From assembly GCA_035943095.1 (NCBI GenBank), contig DASZCN010000044.1, forward strand, positions 1-9,172: a DNA stretch of 9,172 bases, given 5' to 3'. Shown here piece by piece: positions 1 through 6,321 of the stretch. The translations under genes were made by a program, and so were the position numbers. Under the pieces are notes generated by a model. That model was not told where the DNA came from. It saw nothing but the letters and a program-made list of their open reading frames with translations, and searched no databases. This stretch comes from AG41 sp035943095. Its GTDB lineage: Bacteria > Gemmatimonadota > Gemmatimonadetes > Gemmatimonadales > GWC2-71-9. Within the stretch, counting starts at the first letter, position 1. The number at the start of each line of letters is the position of its first letter.

Positions 1-18
1 CCCGCGCCCCCCGATTCT

Positions 19-24
19 TAGATT
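19..24 (+). promoter_or_regulatory. Candidate -10 element TAGATT for the 33-480 gene
   Basis: TAGATT lies 8 nt before ATG 33 in an otherwise GC-rich stretch, and there is no Shine-Dalgarno sequence between them. It matches the TAnnTT core of the Bacteroidota-type -7 element, and the following CG gives a near match to TAnnTTTG. The spacing would put the transcript start at or next to the ATG, that is, a leaderless mRNA. The -35 region falls outside the window. Confidence 0.3.
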
Positions 25-32
25 CGCGCTCC

Positions 33-480
33 ATGTCGGATGATCTCGGGCCCGGGCGCCGGTTCGACGACGAGGAGGTCTCCCGAATTCTCGAGCGTGC
101 CGCGGAGCAGCAACACCGCGCACCGCTCGCGCCACCCGAGAACTCGGGAATGACGCTCGCCGAGCTCGAGCAGGTGGCCGCGGAAGCCGGGATCGATCCG
201 CAACCGTACCGTCATTCGCATCGAGGAGCGATTTGGGAACCTGGTGGGCGGCCTGTTCGGGGGAATCGTGGGAGGGTTGGGCGGCGGCGGTGGTGGGACG
301 GCCCTCGGCGTGATTGGCGGCGCGTTCCACAACATCGGTATGGCGCTCGCGACCGCCGGCGTCGTCCTGGTCGGATCGGGCCTGCTCGCGCGGACGATCT
401 TCCGCAGCGTCGTCCGCCAGCGCTCTCGGGGGCTGCACCGGCTGTTGGACGCGCTTGCTGAGGCGACCACCGCGCGCTAG
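33..480 (+). pseudogene. Disrupted small membrane protein gene (internal frameshifting deletion)
   Basis: Two halves of one protein seem to lie in different frames. From ATG 33 to about 200 the frame encodes a polar, helical N-terminus (RRFDDEEVSRILERA, then MTLAELEQVAAEAGIDP). Beyond that the same frame turns Arg/Gly/Pro-rich and looks non-coding up to its stop at 459-461. From about 205 the +1 frame takes over with TVIRIEERFGNL, a glycine-rich membrane-like stretch (GGLFGGIVGG, then GGGGGG) and a second hydrophobic helix (MALATAGVVLVGSGLLA), ending at TAG 478-480. From memory, Gemmatimonadota-type proteins with this N-terminal helix module and glycine-rich C-terminal membrane module have a soluble middle domain of roughly 80-100 residues between them; here it is absent. 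The simplest reading is an out-of-frame deletion near 198-207. Function unknown. A deletion in the assembly would look the same, and two independent short genes (33-461 and 244-480) are the less likely alternative. Confidence 0.6.
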
Positions 481-488
481 GGGCGCGG
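470..488. terminator. GC hairpin around the shared convergent stop codons
   Basis: CCGCGC (470-475) and GCGCGG (483-488) can pair as a 6-bp stem with a 7-nt loop. The loop contains the CTAG at 477-480 that supplies TAG to both the plus-strand gene and asd. There is no U-tract on either side, so it is at best a weak bidirectional terminator. Six-bp GC stems are common in such DNA, so confidence is low. Confidence 0.3.
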
Positions 489-1553
489 CTTCAGGTACCC
501 TTTCGCCAAGAGCAGCTCAGCGTTCAAGATCGCGGCGCCCGCGGCCCCGCGGACCGTGTTGTGGCTCAGCACGACGAACCGATGCCCCAGCACGCTATCG
601 CGCGCGATCCGGCCCACGGTCACGCTCATCCCGCGCCCGGCGTCGCGGTCGAGCCGCGGCTGAGGACGGTCGGGTTCGTCGCGCACGACGATCGGCCGCT
701 CCGGCGCGCTCGGCAGCCTGAGCTCCTGCGGGAGACCCCGAAACGACGCGAAAGCGTCGCGCAGCTCGGACGGCTCCACCGGGCGGCCGAGCGTCACGCG
801 GACCGCGGCCATGTGCCCGTCCACCACGTTCACGCGGTGACATTGCGCACTCACCGCGAATTCAGCCGGGGCCACGCGCCCGCCCTGGAACCGGCCCAGG
901 ATCTTGCGTGTCTCGCGCTCGATCTTTTCTTCTTCACCCGCAATGAAGGGGATGACGTTGTCCGTGATGTCGAGCGCGGAGACGCCCGGGTATCCAGCGC
1001 CCGAGAGCGCCTGGAGAGTGGTCGCGACCACTGCTTCGACACCGAAGCGCGCCGCAAGCGGCGCCAATGCGAGCGCGATCATCACCGCGGAGCAGTTGGG
1101 GTTGGTGACGATGAACCCGGGGGAGCCCGTGGCGTCGCGACACGCGTCGAGCAGGCCCAAGTGGTCCGGATTCACCTCGGGAATGATCAACGGCACCGGG
1201 TCGCTCATGCGGTGAGCCGAGCAGTTGCTGATCACCGGATAGCCGGCCTGTGCGAAGCGGGTCTCCGCCGGGCCCGCCACGTCGGCCGGGAGGCTCGAGA
1301 AGACGACATCGCAGTCGAGCGGCGGCTCGGGCGCCTGGACTCGCAGCGCCCTGGCGCCTCGGGGCACCTCGCCCGGCAGCCGCCAGGCGCACGCCTCCGC
1401 GTACGGCTTCCCTTCCGAGCGGTCGGACGCGGCGAGGGCGGTCACCACGAAGGACGGGTGGCCGTCGAGGAGCTGCAGGAAACGCTGGCCCACGGTTCCC
1501 GTCGCGCCGAGGATGCCCACTCGGATTGTCCGCTGCAGCTCTGCATCTTTCAC
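477..1553 (-). CDS. asd: Aspartate-semialdehyde dehydrogenase (358 aa)
   Basis: Catalyses NADPH-dependent reduction of L-aspartyl-4-phosphate to L-aspartate-4-semialdehyde in the cytoplasm, the step between the aspartokinase and homoserine dehydrogenase activities of the neighbouring ThrA. An N-terminal dinucleotide-binding motif GATGTVGQ sits at residues 16-23. SNCSAHRM is at 109-116, the catalytic cysteine is C154 in NPNCS (151-155), a substrate-binding acidic stretch EEEKIERE is at 207-214, and a DGH motif at 245-247 supplies the likely catalytic histidine. The C-terminal HNTVRGAAGA (331-340) is typical. These motifs fit the archaeal/fungal-like ASADH subfamily, and 358 aa is normal for it. 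The start is GTG at 1551-1553, supported by AAGGA 8 nt upstream. It is transcribed divergently from thrBAC and converges with the disrupted gene on its left, with the stop codons overlapping. No missing key residue was seen. Confidence 0.96.
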   Translation of the reverse strand: MKDAELQRTIRVGILGATGTVGQRFLQLLDGHPSFVVTALAASDRSEGKPYAEACAWRLPGEVPRGARALRVQAPEPPLDCDVVFSSLPADVAGPAETRFAQAGYPVISNCSAHRMSDPVPLIIPEVNPDHLGLLDACRDATGSPGFIVTNPNCSAVMIALALAPLAARFGVEAVVATTLQALSGAGYPGVSALDITDNVIPFIAGEEEKIERETRKILGRFQGGRVAPAEFAVSAQCHRVNVVDGHMAAVRVTLGRPVEPSELRDAFASFRGLPQELRLPSAPERPIVVRDEPDRPQPRLDRDAGRGMSVTVGRIARDSVLGHRFVVLSHNTVRGAAGAAILNAELLLAKGYLKPRP

Positions 1554-1561
1554 GCAATCGA

Positions 1562-1566
1562 TCCTT
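1562..1566 (-). promoter_or_regulatory. Shine-Dalgarno AAGGA for asd
   Basis: On the minus strand AAGGA lies 8 nt before the GTG start of asd, an ideal spacing that decides for GTG 1553 as the start. Its last two bases are shared with the plus-strand -35 hexamer of thrB. Confidence 0.7.
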
Positions 1567-1593
1567 GACGGTATCTGGGTATGAAGTTACAAC
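1565..1593 (+). promoter_or_regulatory. Sigma70-like promoter for thrBAC
   Basis: TTGACG (1565-1570) is separated by exactly 17 bp from TACAAC (1588-1593). These match the -35 and -10 consensus sequences at 5/6 and 4/6. Transcription would begin near 1600-1602, where an in-frame ATG (1602) opens the conserved part of ThrB. The upstream ATG at 1581 would then lie inside the promoter and not be transcribed. This supports a leaderless thrB mRNA. Inference from spacing only. Confidence 0.5.
1584..1589 (-). promoter_or_regulatory. Possible -10 element TAACTT for asd
   Basis: On the minus strand TAACTT lies 30 nt before the asd GTG, leaving room for a short leader containing the AAGGA ribosome site. 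No convincing -35 hexamer is visible. It overlaps the plus-strand TACAAC element, so the two divergent promoters could not be occupied at the same time if both are real. Confidence 0.2.
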
Positions 1594-1601
1594 CGCCGAC
1601 G

Positions 1602-2519
1602 ATGCGAGCGCGCGTGACGGTCCGGGTGCCCGGTTCCACGTCGAACCTCGGAGCCGGCTTCGACTGCGTCGGCGTGGCCGTGGACCGCTGGCTCCGCGTC
1701 ACCGCCACAACGGGGCCGGACGGGACGACTACGGTCGAGCGCCGCGGTACGCTCAGTACCCTGGGCGTCCCGCCTGATGCGGATCTTCTGTGCCGCGGCT
1801 TCGCGGCCGCCTGCGCGAAAGCCGGTCGATCGGTCCCGCGCGGGCTCGCGCTCGTCGCCGACTCGGACATCCCGGTCGCGCGCGGGCTCGGGTCCTCCGC
1901 GGCCGCGAGCGTGGCCGGTGCGGCCGCCGCCACCGCCCTGCTCGCGCTCGAGCTCGAGCGCGACGACCTCACGGCCCTCTGCGTCGAGCTCGAAGGGCAT
2001 CCCGATAACGTGGTAGCGGCGGTGCATGGCGGCGCCAACCTGGTACTGCCCGGTCTGCCTCCCGACGGCCTGATCCTCACGCCTCTCGTCGTCCACGAGT
2101 CGCTCGCGCTCGTGTTCGCGGTACCGGATTTCACGGTCGAGACGAAGCGTGCCCGCGCCGTGCTCCCGGCCACGTTGCCCCACGCGCAGGCGGTGCAAGC
2201 GGCGGCCAAGGGAGCGGCGCTGGTGCTCGGCCTCGCCCACGCGGATGGGCGTCTGCTCGCGGCCGCGCTCGATGACGTGCTGCACGTGCCCTTCCGTCTC
2301 CCGTTGGTGCCTGGCTACGTGGAGGTGACGGCGGCGGCGCGGACGAGCGGGGCCTACGGTGCGACCTTGTCCGGATCCGGACCGACCGTGGTGGCCGTAG
2401 CTCCGGCCGCACGGGCCAGCGCGGTGAGCGACGCGATGATCCGCGCGTGGCGCGCCCGTGGTACATCCGCCCAGGGGTTCGTGACCGCCCGCCCCGCGGG
2501 CGGGTTCCAGACGGACTGA
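1602..2519 (+). CDS. thrB: Homoserine kinase (305 aa from ATG 1602)
   Basis: Phosphorylates L-homoserine with ATP to O-phospho-L-homoserine, the penultimate step to threonine; a cytoplasmic GHMP-superfamily kinase. Numbered from ATG 1602, the N-terminal strand leads into PGSTSNLGAGFDCVG (residues 10-24). The ATP-binding GHMP motif with GLGSSAAA is at 95-102. EGHPDNVVAA at 131-140 matches the substrate-site motif of homoserine kinases, and the C-terminal GATLSGSGPTV (253-263) is the GHMP C-domain glycine loop. Length is normal (about 300-320 aa). Another in-frame ATG at 1581 would add seven residues. I prefer 1602 because the best promoter overlaps 1581-1593, and bacterial ThrB usually starts a few residues before this first strand. 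Its stop TGA (2517-2519) is 3 bp from the thrA ATG. First gene of the thrBAC operon, divergent from asd. Confidence 0.95.
   Translation: MRARVTVRVPGSTSNLGAGFDCVGVAVDRWLRVTATTGPDGTTTVERRGTLSTLGVPPDADLLCRGFAAACAKAGRSVPRGLALVADSDIPVARGLGSSAAASVAGAAAATALLALELERDDLTALCVELEGHPDNVVAAVHGGANLVLPGLPPDGLILTPLVVHESLALVFAVPDFTVETKRARAVLPATLPHAQAVQAAAKGAALVLGLAHADGRLLAAALDDVLHVPFRLPLVPGYVEVTAAARTSGAYGATLSGSGPTVVAVAPAARASAVSDAMIRAWRARGTSAQGFVTARPAGGFQTD
2485..2503 (+). other. GC hairpin at the thrB-thrA junction
   Basis: CCGCCCG (2485-2491) and CGGGCGG (2497-2503) form a 7-bp stem with a 5-nt loop, ending 19 nt before the thrA ATG. No clear Shine-Dalgarno sequence precedes thrA, so this fold could affect coupling between thrB and thrA. 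It lies inside the thrB coding region (Arg-Pro-Ala-Gly codons), and chance is a reasonable alternative. Confidence 0.25.
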
Positions 2520-2522
2520 TCC

Positions 2523-5060
2523 ATGGCTCCCGCGTCGCGTTCCCGGTCTCCACAGATTCACAAGTTCGGCGGCGCATCCCTCGCCGACGCCGCCGGCATA
2601 CGGCGAGCGGTGGAGATCGTCGTTCTAAACCGGACCCCCCCCACCGCCCCCCTCGTTGTCGTCGTGTCGGCGATGGGCGGGGTGACGGACGCCCTGCTCG
2701 AGGCGGCGCGGCGCGCCACGAGGGGGGAGACGTCTCACGTGCGCGCGGCGGCCGAGAAACTGCGGACGGAGCACGGGCGGGCGGCCCGCGCGCTCGTCCG
2801 GCCGGGTGCCCGCCTCGACGATCTGCTCGCCCGTATCGACGCGGCGGTCGACGAGATGAAGCCGCTCGGCGCCGGGGGGGGGCTCGGCATCCTGCGCGAG
2901 CTCACCCCGCGGACGATCGACTACCTCGCGGCGCGCGGGGAGCGGCTCTCCGCCCTGGTGTTCACCGCGGCGCTCGACGGAGCCGGCTGCCCCGTCGCCT
3001 TCGTGGACGCGACCGAGGTGATCCAGACCGACGACACGTTCGGCAACGCGTCCCCCGATCTCCGGCGCACCGAGCGCGCTGCACGCCGCGTCCTCTCACC
3101 GCTGCTGGCACGCGGCGTCGTGCCGGTCGTCCCCGGGTTTCTCGGCGCGGCGCCGGACGGTCAGGTGACCACGCTCGGGCGCGGTGGCTCGGATCTCACC
3201 GCCACACTGCTCGCGCGGGTGCTCGGCGCCCGGGAGGTATCGCTCTGGAAGGACGTGCCCGGGCTGCTCACCGCCGACCCGCGCATCGTGCCCGACGCCC
3301 GCGTGGTACCACAGGTTCACGTCCGCGAGGCGGCGGAGCTCGCCTACTATGGCGCCAAGGTGTTGCATCCGCGCGCGCTGATTCCTGTGCTCAAGCGGCC
3401 CGTGGCGATCCGCATCCGCCCGTTCGCCGACCCGACATCGCTCGGGACGGAGATCTCGCGCCGCCGCACGCTGGAGCAGTATCCCGTCAAGGCGCTGTCG
3501 GCCATTCCGGGCCAGGCGCTGCTGACGGTGACCGGCAGCGGGATGTTGGGCGTGCCCGGCATCGCGGCCCGGACGTTCGCCGCCGTACACCACGAGGAGA
3601 TCTCCGTTTCCCTCATCACCCAGGCCTCGTCCGAGCACTCGATTTGCTTCAGCGTCCCCGCGGCGAGCGCCCAGCGGGCCCGCAAAAGCCTCGAGGAGAC
3701 CTTCGAGCGAGAAATCGCGCGCCAGGAAATCGATGGTGTGGAGCTCCAGAGCGGGCTCGCGACGCTGGTGGTGGTGGGTCTGGGCATGGCCGGCACGCCG
3801 GGGATCGCGGCCCGCGTCTTCGCCGCCTTGGCAGAAGCCGGCATCAACGTGATCGCCACCGCCCAAGGCTCGTCGGAGCTCAACCTCTCGCTCGTGGTGG
3901 ACGGCCGGAACGCGGCACGCGCCCAACGGGCCGTGCATGCAGCGTTCCAGCTCTCGAAGATCGGGGGCGGCGCGGCGGCACGGCCCGAGCGAACCGACGT
4001 AGTGCTGCTGGGCTTCGGCCAAATCGGGCGCGCGCTCGCGCCGATGATCGCGAAGGTCAAGGGCAAGGGACGGTCGCTCTCGATCGTCGGGGTGATCGAC
4101 CGCAGCGGGCTGGTGTTCGACGCGCGCGGTCTATCTCCGCGCCGGCTCGCGGCGCTCGCCGCCGCGAAAGCCAAGCGCACTCCGCTCTCGAAGGCACCCG
4201 GTGGGCGCCGGGCGAGCGCCGGCGACGCCGTGGCGTTCGTGGCGCGCCACGCCCTCGCCAACCCCATCCTCGTCGATCTCACCGCCGACGATACAACCGA
4301 GACGCTCCAGGCAGCGCTCGCGGCGGGGATGCATCTGGTACTCGCAAACAAGCGCCCCGTCGCCGCCGACCGGCGCGCTTATGACGCGCTCGTCGCCGCG
4401 GCCCAGACGCACGGGCGCCGCCTGCTGCTCGAGGCGACCGTCGGAGCCGGCCTCCCGATCATCGACACGTACCAGAAGCTCGTCGAGTCGGGCGACCGGG
4501 TCCTGAAGATCGAGGGGTGCCCCTCCGGTACGCTCGGGTACGTATTCGGCGAGATGGGACGGGGCGCGCCATTCTCGGCGGCGCTGCGCGGCGCCATCGC
4601 CAAGGGCTATCCCGAGCCCGATCCCCGGGACGACCTCTCCGGTATGGACGTGGCGCGCAAGGCGCTGATTCTCGGACGGCTGCTCGGGTTCGGTGGCGAG
4701 CTCGGCGACATCGACGTGGAATCGCTCGTCCCGGACGGCGCGGAGCGGCTCTCGCTCGAGGCCTTTCTCGCATCGCTCGACCGGTTCGACGCCGTGTGGG
4801 CAAAGCGCGTCGCGACGGCGCGCGCGCGCCGTGGGGTGTTGCGCTACCGGGCGATCGTGACGCGACGTCGCGTGCACGTCGGGCTCGTGGTGGTGGAGGC
4901 GTCGAGCCCGATGGCCTCGCTCAATGGGACGGACAACCAGTTTATTTTCACGACCATGCGCTACAAGAAGAATCCGCTTGTCATCACGGGTCCCGGCGCC
5001 GGGCCGGCCGTGACGGCGGGCGGGATTCTCAACGACGTGCTCAAGCTCGCCGGCGCATGA
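2523..5060 (+). CDS. thrA: Bifunctional aspartokinase / homoserine dehydrogenase I (845 aa)
   Basis: Carries out the first (aspartate to aspartyl phosphate, ATP) and third (aspartate semialdehyde to homoserine, NAD(P)H) steps of the pathway. The aspartokinase domain shows KFGGAS (14-19), SAMGGVTD (49-56), RGERLSA (138-144), GRGGSDLTA (219-227) and WKDVPGLLTADPR (242-254). Two ACT-type regulatory segments follow (about 330-400 and 413-476). Q367 in LITQASSE and Q448 in AQGSSE align with the two threonine-binding glutamines described for plant AK-HSDH (inferred alignment), suggesting threonine feedback. The homoserine dehydrogenase part has the nucleotide-binding VVLLGFGQIG (493-502), ANKRPVA (608-614), EGCPSGTLGYVF (664-675) and YPEPDPRDDLSGMDVARK (696-713), with E698, D709 and K713 matching the catalytic residues of the yeast enzyme. 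The family usually has about 820 aa. The ATG is 3 bp after the thrB stop, with no clear ribosome site. KFGGAS replaces the commoner KFGGTS. Confidence 0.97.
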   Translation: MAPASRSRSPQIHKFGGASLADAAGIRRAVEIVVLNRTPPTAPLVVVVSAMGGVTDALLEAARRATRGETSHVRAAAEKLRTEHGRAARALVRPGARLDDLLARIDAAVDEMKPLGAGGGLGILRELTPRTIDYLAARGERLSALVFTAALDGAGCPVAFVDATEVIQTDDTFGNASPDLRRTERAARRVLSPLLARGVVPVVPGFLGAAPDGQVTTLGRGGSDLTATLLARVLGAREVSLWKDVPGLLTADPRIVPDARVVPQVHVREAAELAYYGAKVLHPRALIPVLKRPVAIRIRPFADPTSLGTEISRRRTLEQYPVKALSAIPGQALLTVTGSGMLGVPGIAARTFAAVHHEEISVSLITQASSEHSICFSVPAASAQRARKSLEETFEREIARQEIDGVELQSGLATLVVVGLGMAGTPGIAARVFAALAEAGINVIATAQGSSELNLSLVVDGRNAARAQRAVHAAFQLSKIGGGAAARPERTDVVLLGFGQIGRALAPMIAKVKGKGRSLSIVGVIDRSGLVFDARGLSPRRLAALAAAKAKRTPLSKAPGGRRASAGDAVAFVARHALANPILVDLTADDTTETLQAALAAGMHLVLANKRPVAADRRAYDALVAAAQTHGRRLLLEATVGAGLPIIDTYQKLVESGDRVLKIEGCPSGTLGYVFGEMGRGAPFSAALRGAIAKGYPEPDPRDDLSGMDVARKALILGRLLGFGGELGDIDVESLVPDGAERLSLEAFLASLDRFDAVWAKRVATARARRGVLRYRAIVTRRRVHVGLVVVEASSPMASLNGTDNQFIFTTMRYKKNPLVITGPGAGPAVTAGGILNDVLKLAGA
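2635..2642 (+). repeat. C8 homopolymer inside thrA
   Basis: A run of eight C lies near the 5' end of thrA, followed by a second run of six C (2647-2652). The frame stays intact through both. Such runs are prone to slippage and to sequencing indels; nothing more can be claimed. Confidence 0.6.
2874..2882 (+). repeat. G9 homopolymer inside thrA
   Basis: Nine consecutive G encode the Gly-Gly-Gly of LGAGGGLGIL (residues 115-124), between the first part of the kinase domain and the RELTPR helix. The reading frame is open as given. A one-base change here would truncate ThrA early, so the length is worth confirming in raw reads. Confidence 0.6.
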
Positions 5061-6307
5061 GTGCCCCTCTCCCCACGAGCTGGCAGGTGTGCGCGACCTG
5101 TGGCAGCGAAGTCCCAGAAACCGACCCACATCCCCGATGCCCCCGCTGCGGCGGGCTGCTCGAGGTGCGTCACCGGCCGCCTCCCCAGGGCGGGAACGCG
5201 CTGCGCGCGACGTTCGATGCGCGCCGCGGGGTCTGGCGCGGCGTGCTCGCGTCGGGCGTGTGGCGCTTTCGCGAGGCGGTGCTTCCCACCGCGGGCGAGC
5301 ACGTCATCACCTATCCGGAAGGCAATACGCCGCTCCTCGCGAGCGCGCCCGTGGCGCGGTGGGCCGGCGCGCCGGAGCTGCTCCTCAAGCACGAAGGCCA
5401 CAATCCCACCGGCTCGTTCAAGGATCGGGGTATGACGGTCGGCGTGACCCAGGCGCGGCGCATCGGCGCGCGCGCGGTGTCGTGCGCGTCCACCGGTAAC
5501 ACGGCGGCCTCGCTGGCGGCGTACGCGGCCCTGGCCGGCTTGCCCGCACTCGTCCTCGTCCCGAAGGACCAGGTGGCGACGGGCAAGCTGGCCCAGGCGC
5601 TCGCCTACGGAGCGCGCACGCTCCTGGTACGGGGCAACTTCGACGCCTGTCTCGAGCTCGCCGACGAGGCGAGCAAGCGACTCGGCGTCTATCTCCTCAA
5701 TTCGGTCAATCCGTTTCGGCTCGAGGGTCAGAAGACGATCATGCTAGAGCTGCTCCAGCAGCTCTCCTGGGATCCGCCCGATTGGGTCGTCGTCCCGGCG
5801 GGCAACCTGGGGAATACCGCCGCATTCGGGAAGGCGCTCGCGGAAGCGCGGGCGTGGGGCCTGATCGAGCGGGTCCCGCGGCTCGCCGCCGTCCAGGCCG
5901 AGGGCGCGGCTCCGTTCGCGCTGAGCTTCCGCTCGGGCTTCGCCCGCCGCGACCGCGTAACGCCGCACACGGTCGCCACGGCGATCAACATCGGCAACCC
6001 CGTTTCTCACGATCGCGCGGCGCGCGCGATTCGCGAGACGAACGGGGTCGTCACCGCCGTCAGCGACGACGACATTCTCGACGCCAAGGAAGTGGTGGAC
6101 CGCGCGGGGATCGGCTGCGAGCCGGCAAGCGCGGCGGCCGTCGCGGGCGTGCGCCGCCTCGTGAATGAAGTAGTGATCCGGAAGGCCGATCGAGTGGTCG
6201 CGGTCCTGACAGGGCACCTGCTGAAGGATCCGGGAACGCCGCGCGCCAATCGGCCGATCGAGATCGATGTGAATCTCGCGGAGGTGGAGCGGGTGATGCG
6301 GAGCTGA
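5057..6307 (+). CDS. thrC: Threonine synthase, PLP-dependent, with N-terminal zinc ribbon (416 aa)
   Basis: Converts O-phospho-L-homoserine to L-threonine and phosphate, the final step; a cytoplasmic PLP enzyme of fold type II. The N-terminus carries a rubredoxin-like zinc ribbon with C12, C15, C28 and C31 (CATC ... CPRC). The PLP-binding lysine is K122 in HNPTGSFKDRG (115-125), and SCASTGNTAAS at 142-152 is the substrate-carboxylate loop. PAGNLGN (247-253) is the phosphate-binding glycine loop, and GCEPASAAAVAG (353-364) is the conserved C-terminal motif. The ATG overlaps the thrA stop as ATGA (5057-5060) with no strong ribosome site, which points to translational coupling. A longer open frame extends upstream to 4517 but is out of frame inside thrA and Arg-rich, so it is not coding. 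The stop TGA lies within a perfect inverted repeat shared with the convergent gene. Confidence 0.96.
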   Translation: MSAPLPTSWQVCATCGSEVPETDPHPRCPRCGGLLEVRHRPPPQGGNALRATFDARRGVWRGVLASGVWRFREAVLPTAGEHVITYPEGNTPLLASAPVARWAGAPELLLKHEGHNPTGSFKDRGMTVGVTQARRIGARAVSCASTGNTAASLAAYAALAGLPALVLVPKDQVATGKLAQALAYGARTLLVRGNFDACLELADEASKRLGVYLLNSVNPFRLEGQKTIMLELLQQLSWDPPDWVVVPAGNLGNTAAFGKALAEARAWGLIERVPRLAAVQAEGAAPFALSFRSGFARRDRVTPHTVATAINIGNPVSHDRAARAIRETNGVVTAVSDDDILDAKEVVDRAGIGCEPASAAAVAGVRRLVNEVVIRKADRVVAVLTGHLLKDPGTPRANRPIEIDVNLAEVERVMRS

Positions 6308-6321
6308 GCCGCCGGCTCAGC
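6303..6321. terminator. Perfect inverted repeat covering both convergent stop codons
   Basis: GCTGAGCCG (6303-6311) and CGGCTCAGC (6313-6321) are exact reverse complements around a single central C. As RNA this gives an 8-bp stem with a 3-nt loop. It contains the thrC stop TGA (6305-6307) and, on the other strand, the stop of the TPR gene (6317-6319), and being symmetric it would form in both transcripts. There is no U-tract, so a role as bidirectional terminator or 3'-end stabiliser is inferred. Confidence 0.55.

Noticed and set aside
205..240. Programmed ribosomal frameshift joining the two halves of the left gene
   Set aside because: No slippery heptamer or downstream pseudoknot is visible, and the apparent absence of a whole middle segment points to a deletion.
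561..1568. 335-codon plus-strand open frame antisense to asd
   Set aside because: His/Arg-rich composition with no recognisable motif, fully antisense to a well-supported gene; a shadow of asd codon usage.
1554..1601. Threonine attenuator or leader peptide before thrB
   Set aside because: The divergent gap is under 50 bp, with no Thr/Ile-rich short frame and no terminator/antiterminator pair.
3096..4351. Two long minus-strand open frames (308 and 334 codons) antisense to thrA
   Set aside because: No motifs, biased composition, no ribosome sites noticed; shadows of thrA.
2447..4384. Very long plus-strand open frame (645 codons) across thrB/thrA
   Set aside because: It is Arg/Pro/Gly-rich low-complexity translation in a shifted frame of thrA, which has unmistakable motifs in its own frame. 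Long shadow frames are expected at this GC content.
4517..5056. Upstream extension of the thrC frame
   Set aside because: Arg-rich translation inside thrA with no domain. thrC begins with the ATGA overlap, and its zinc ribbon starts at residue 12.
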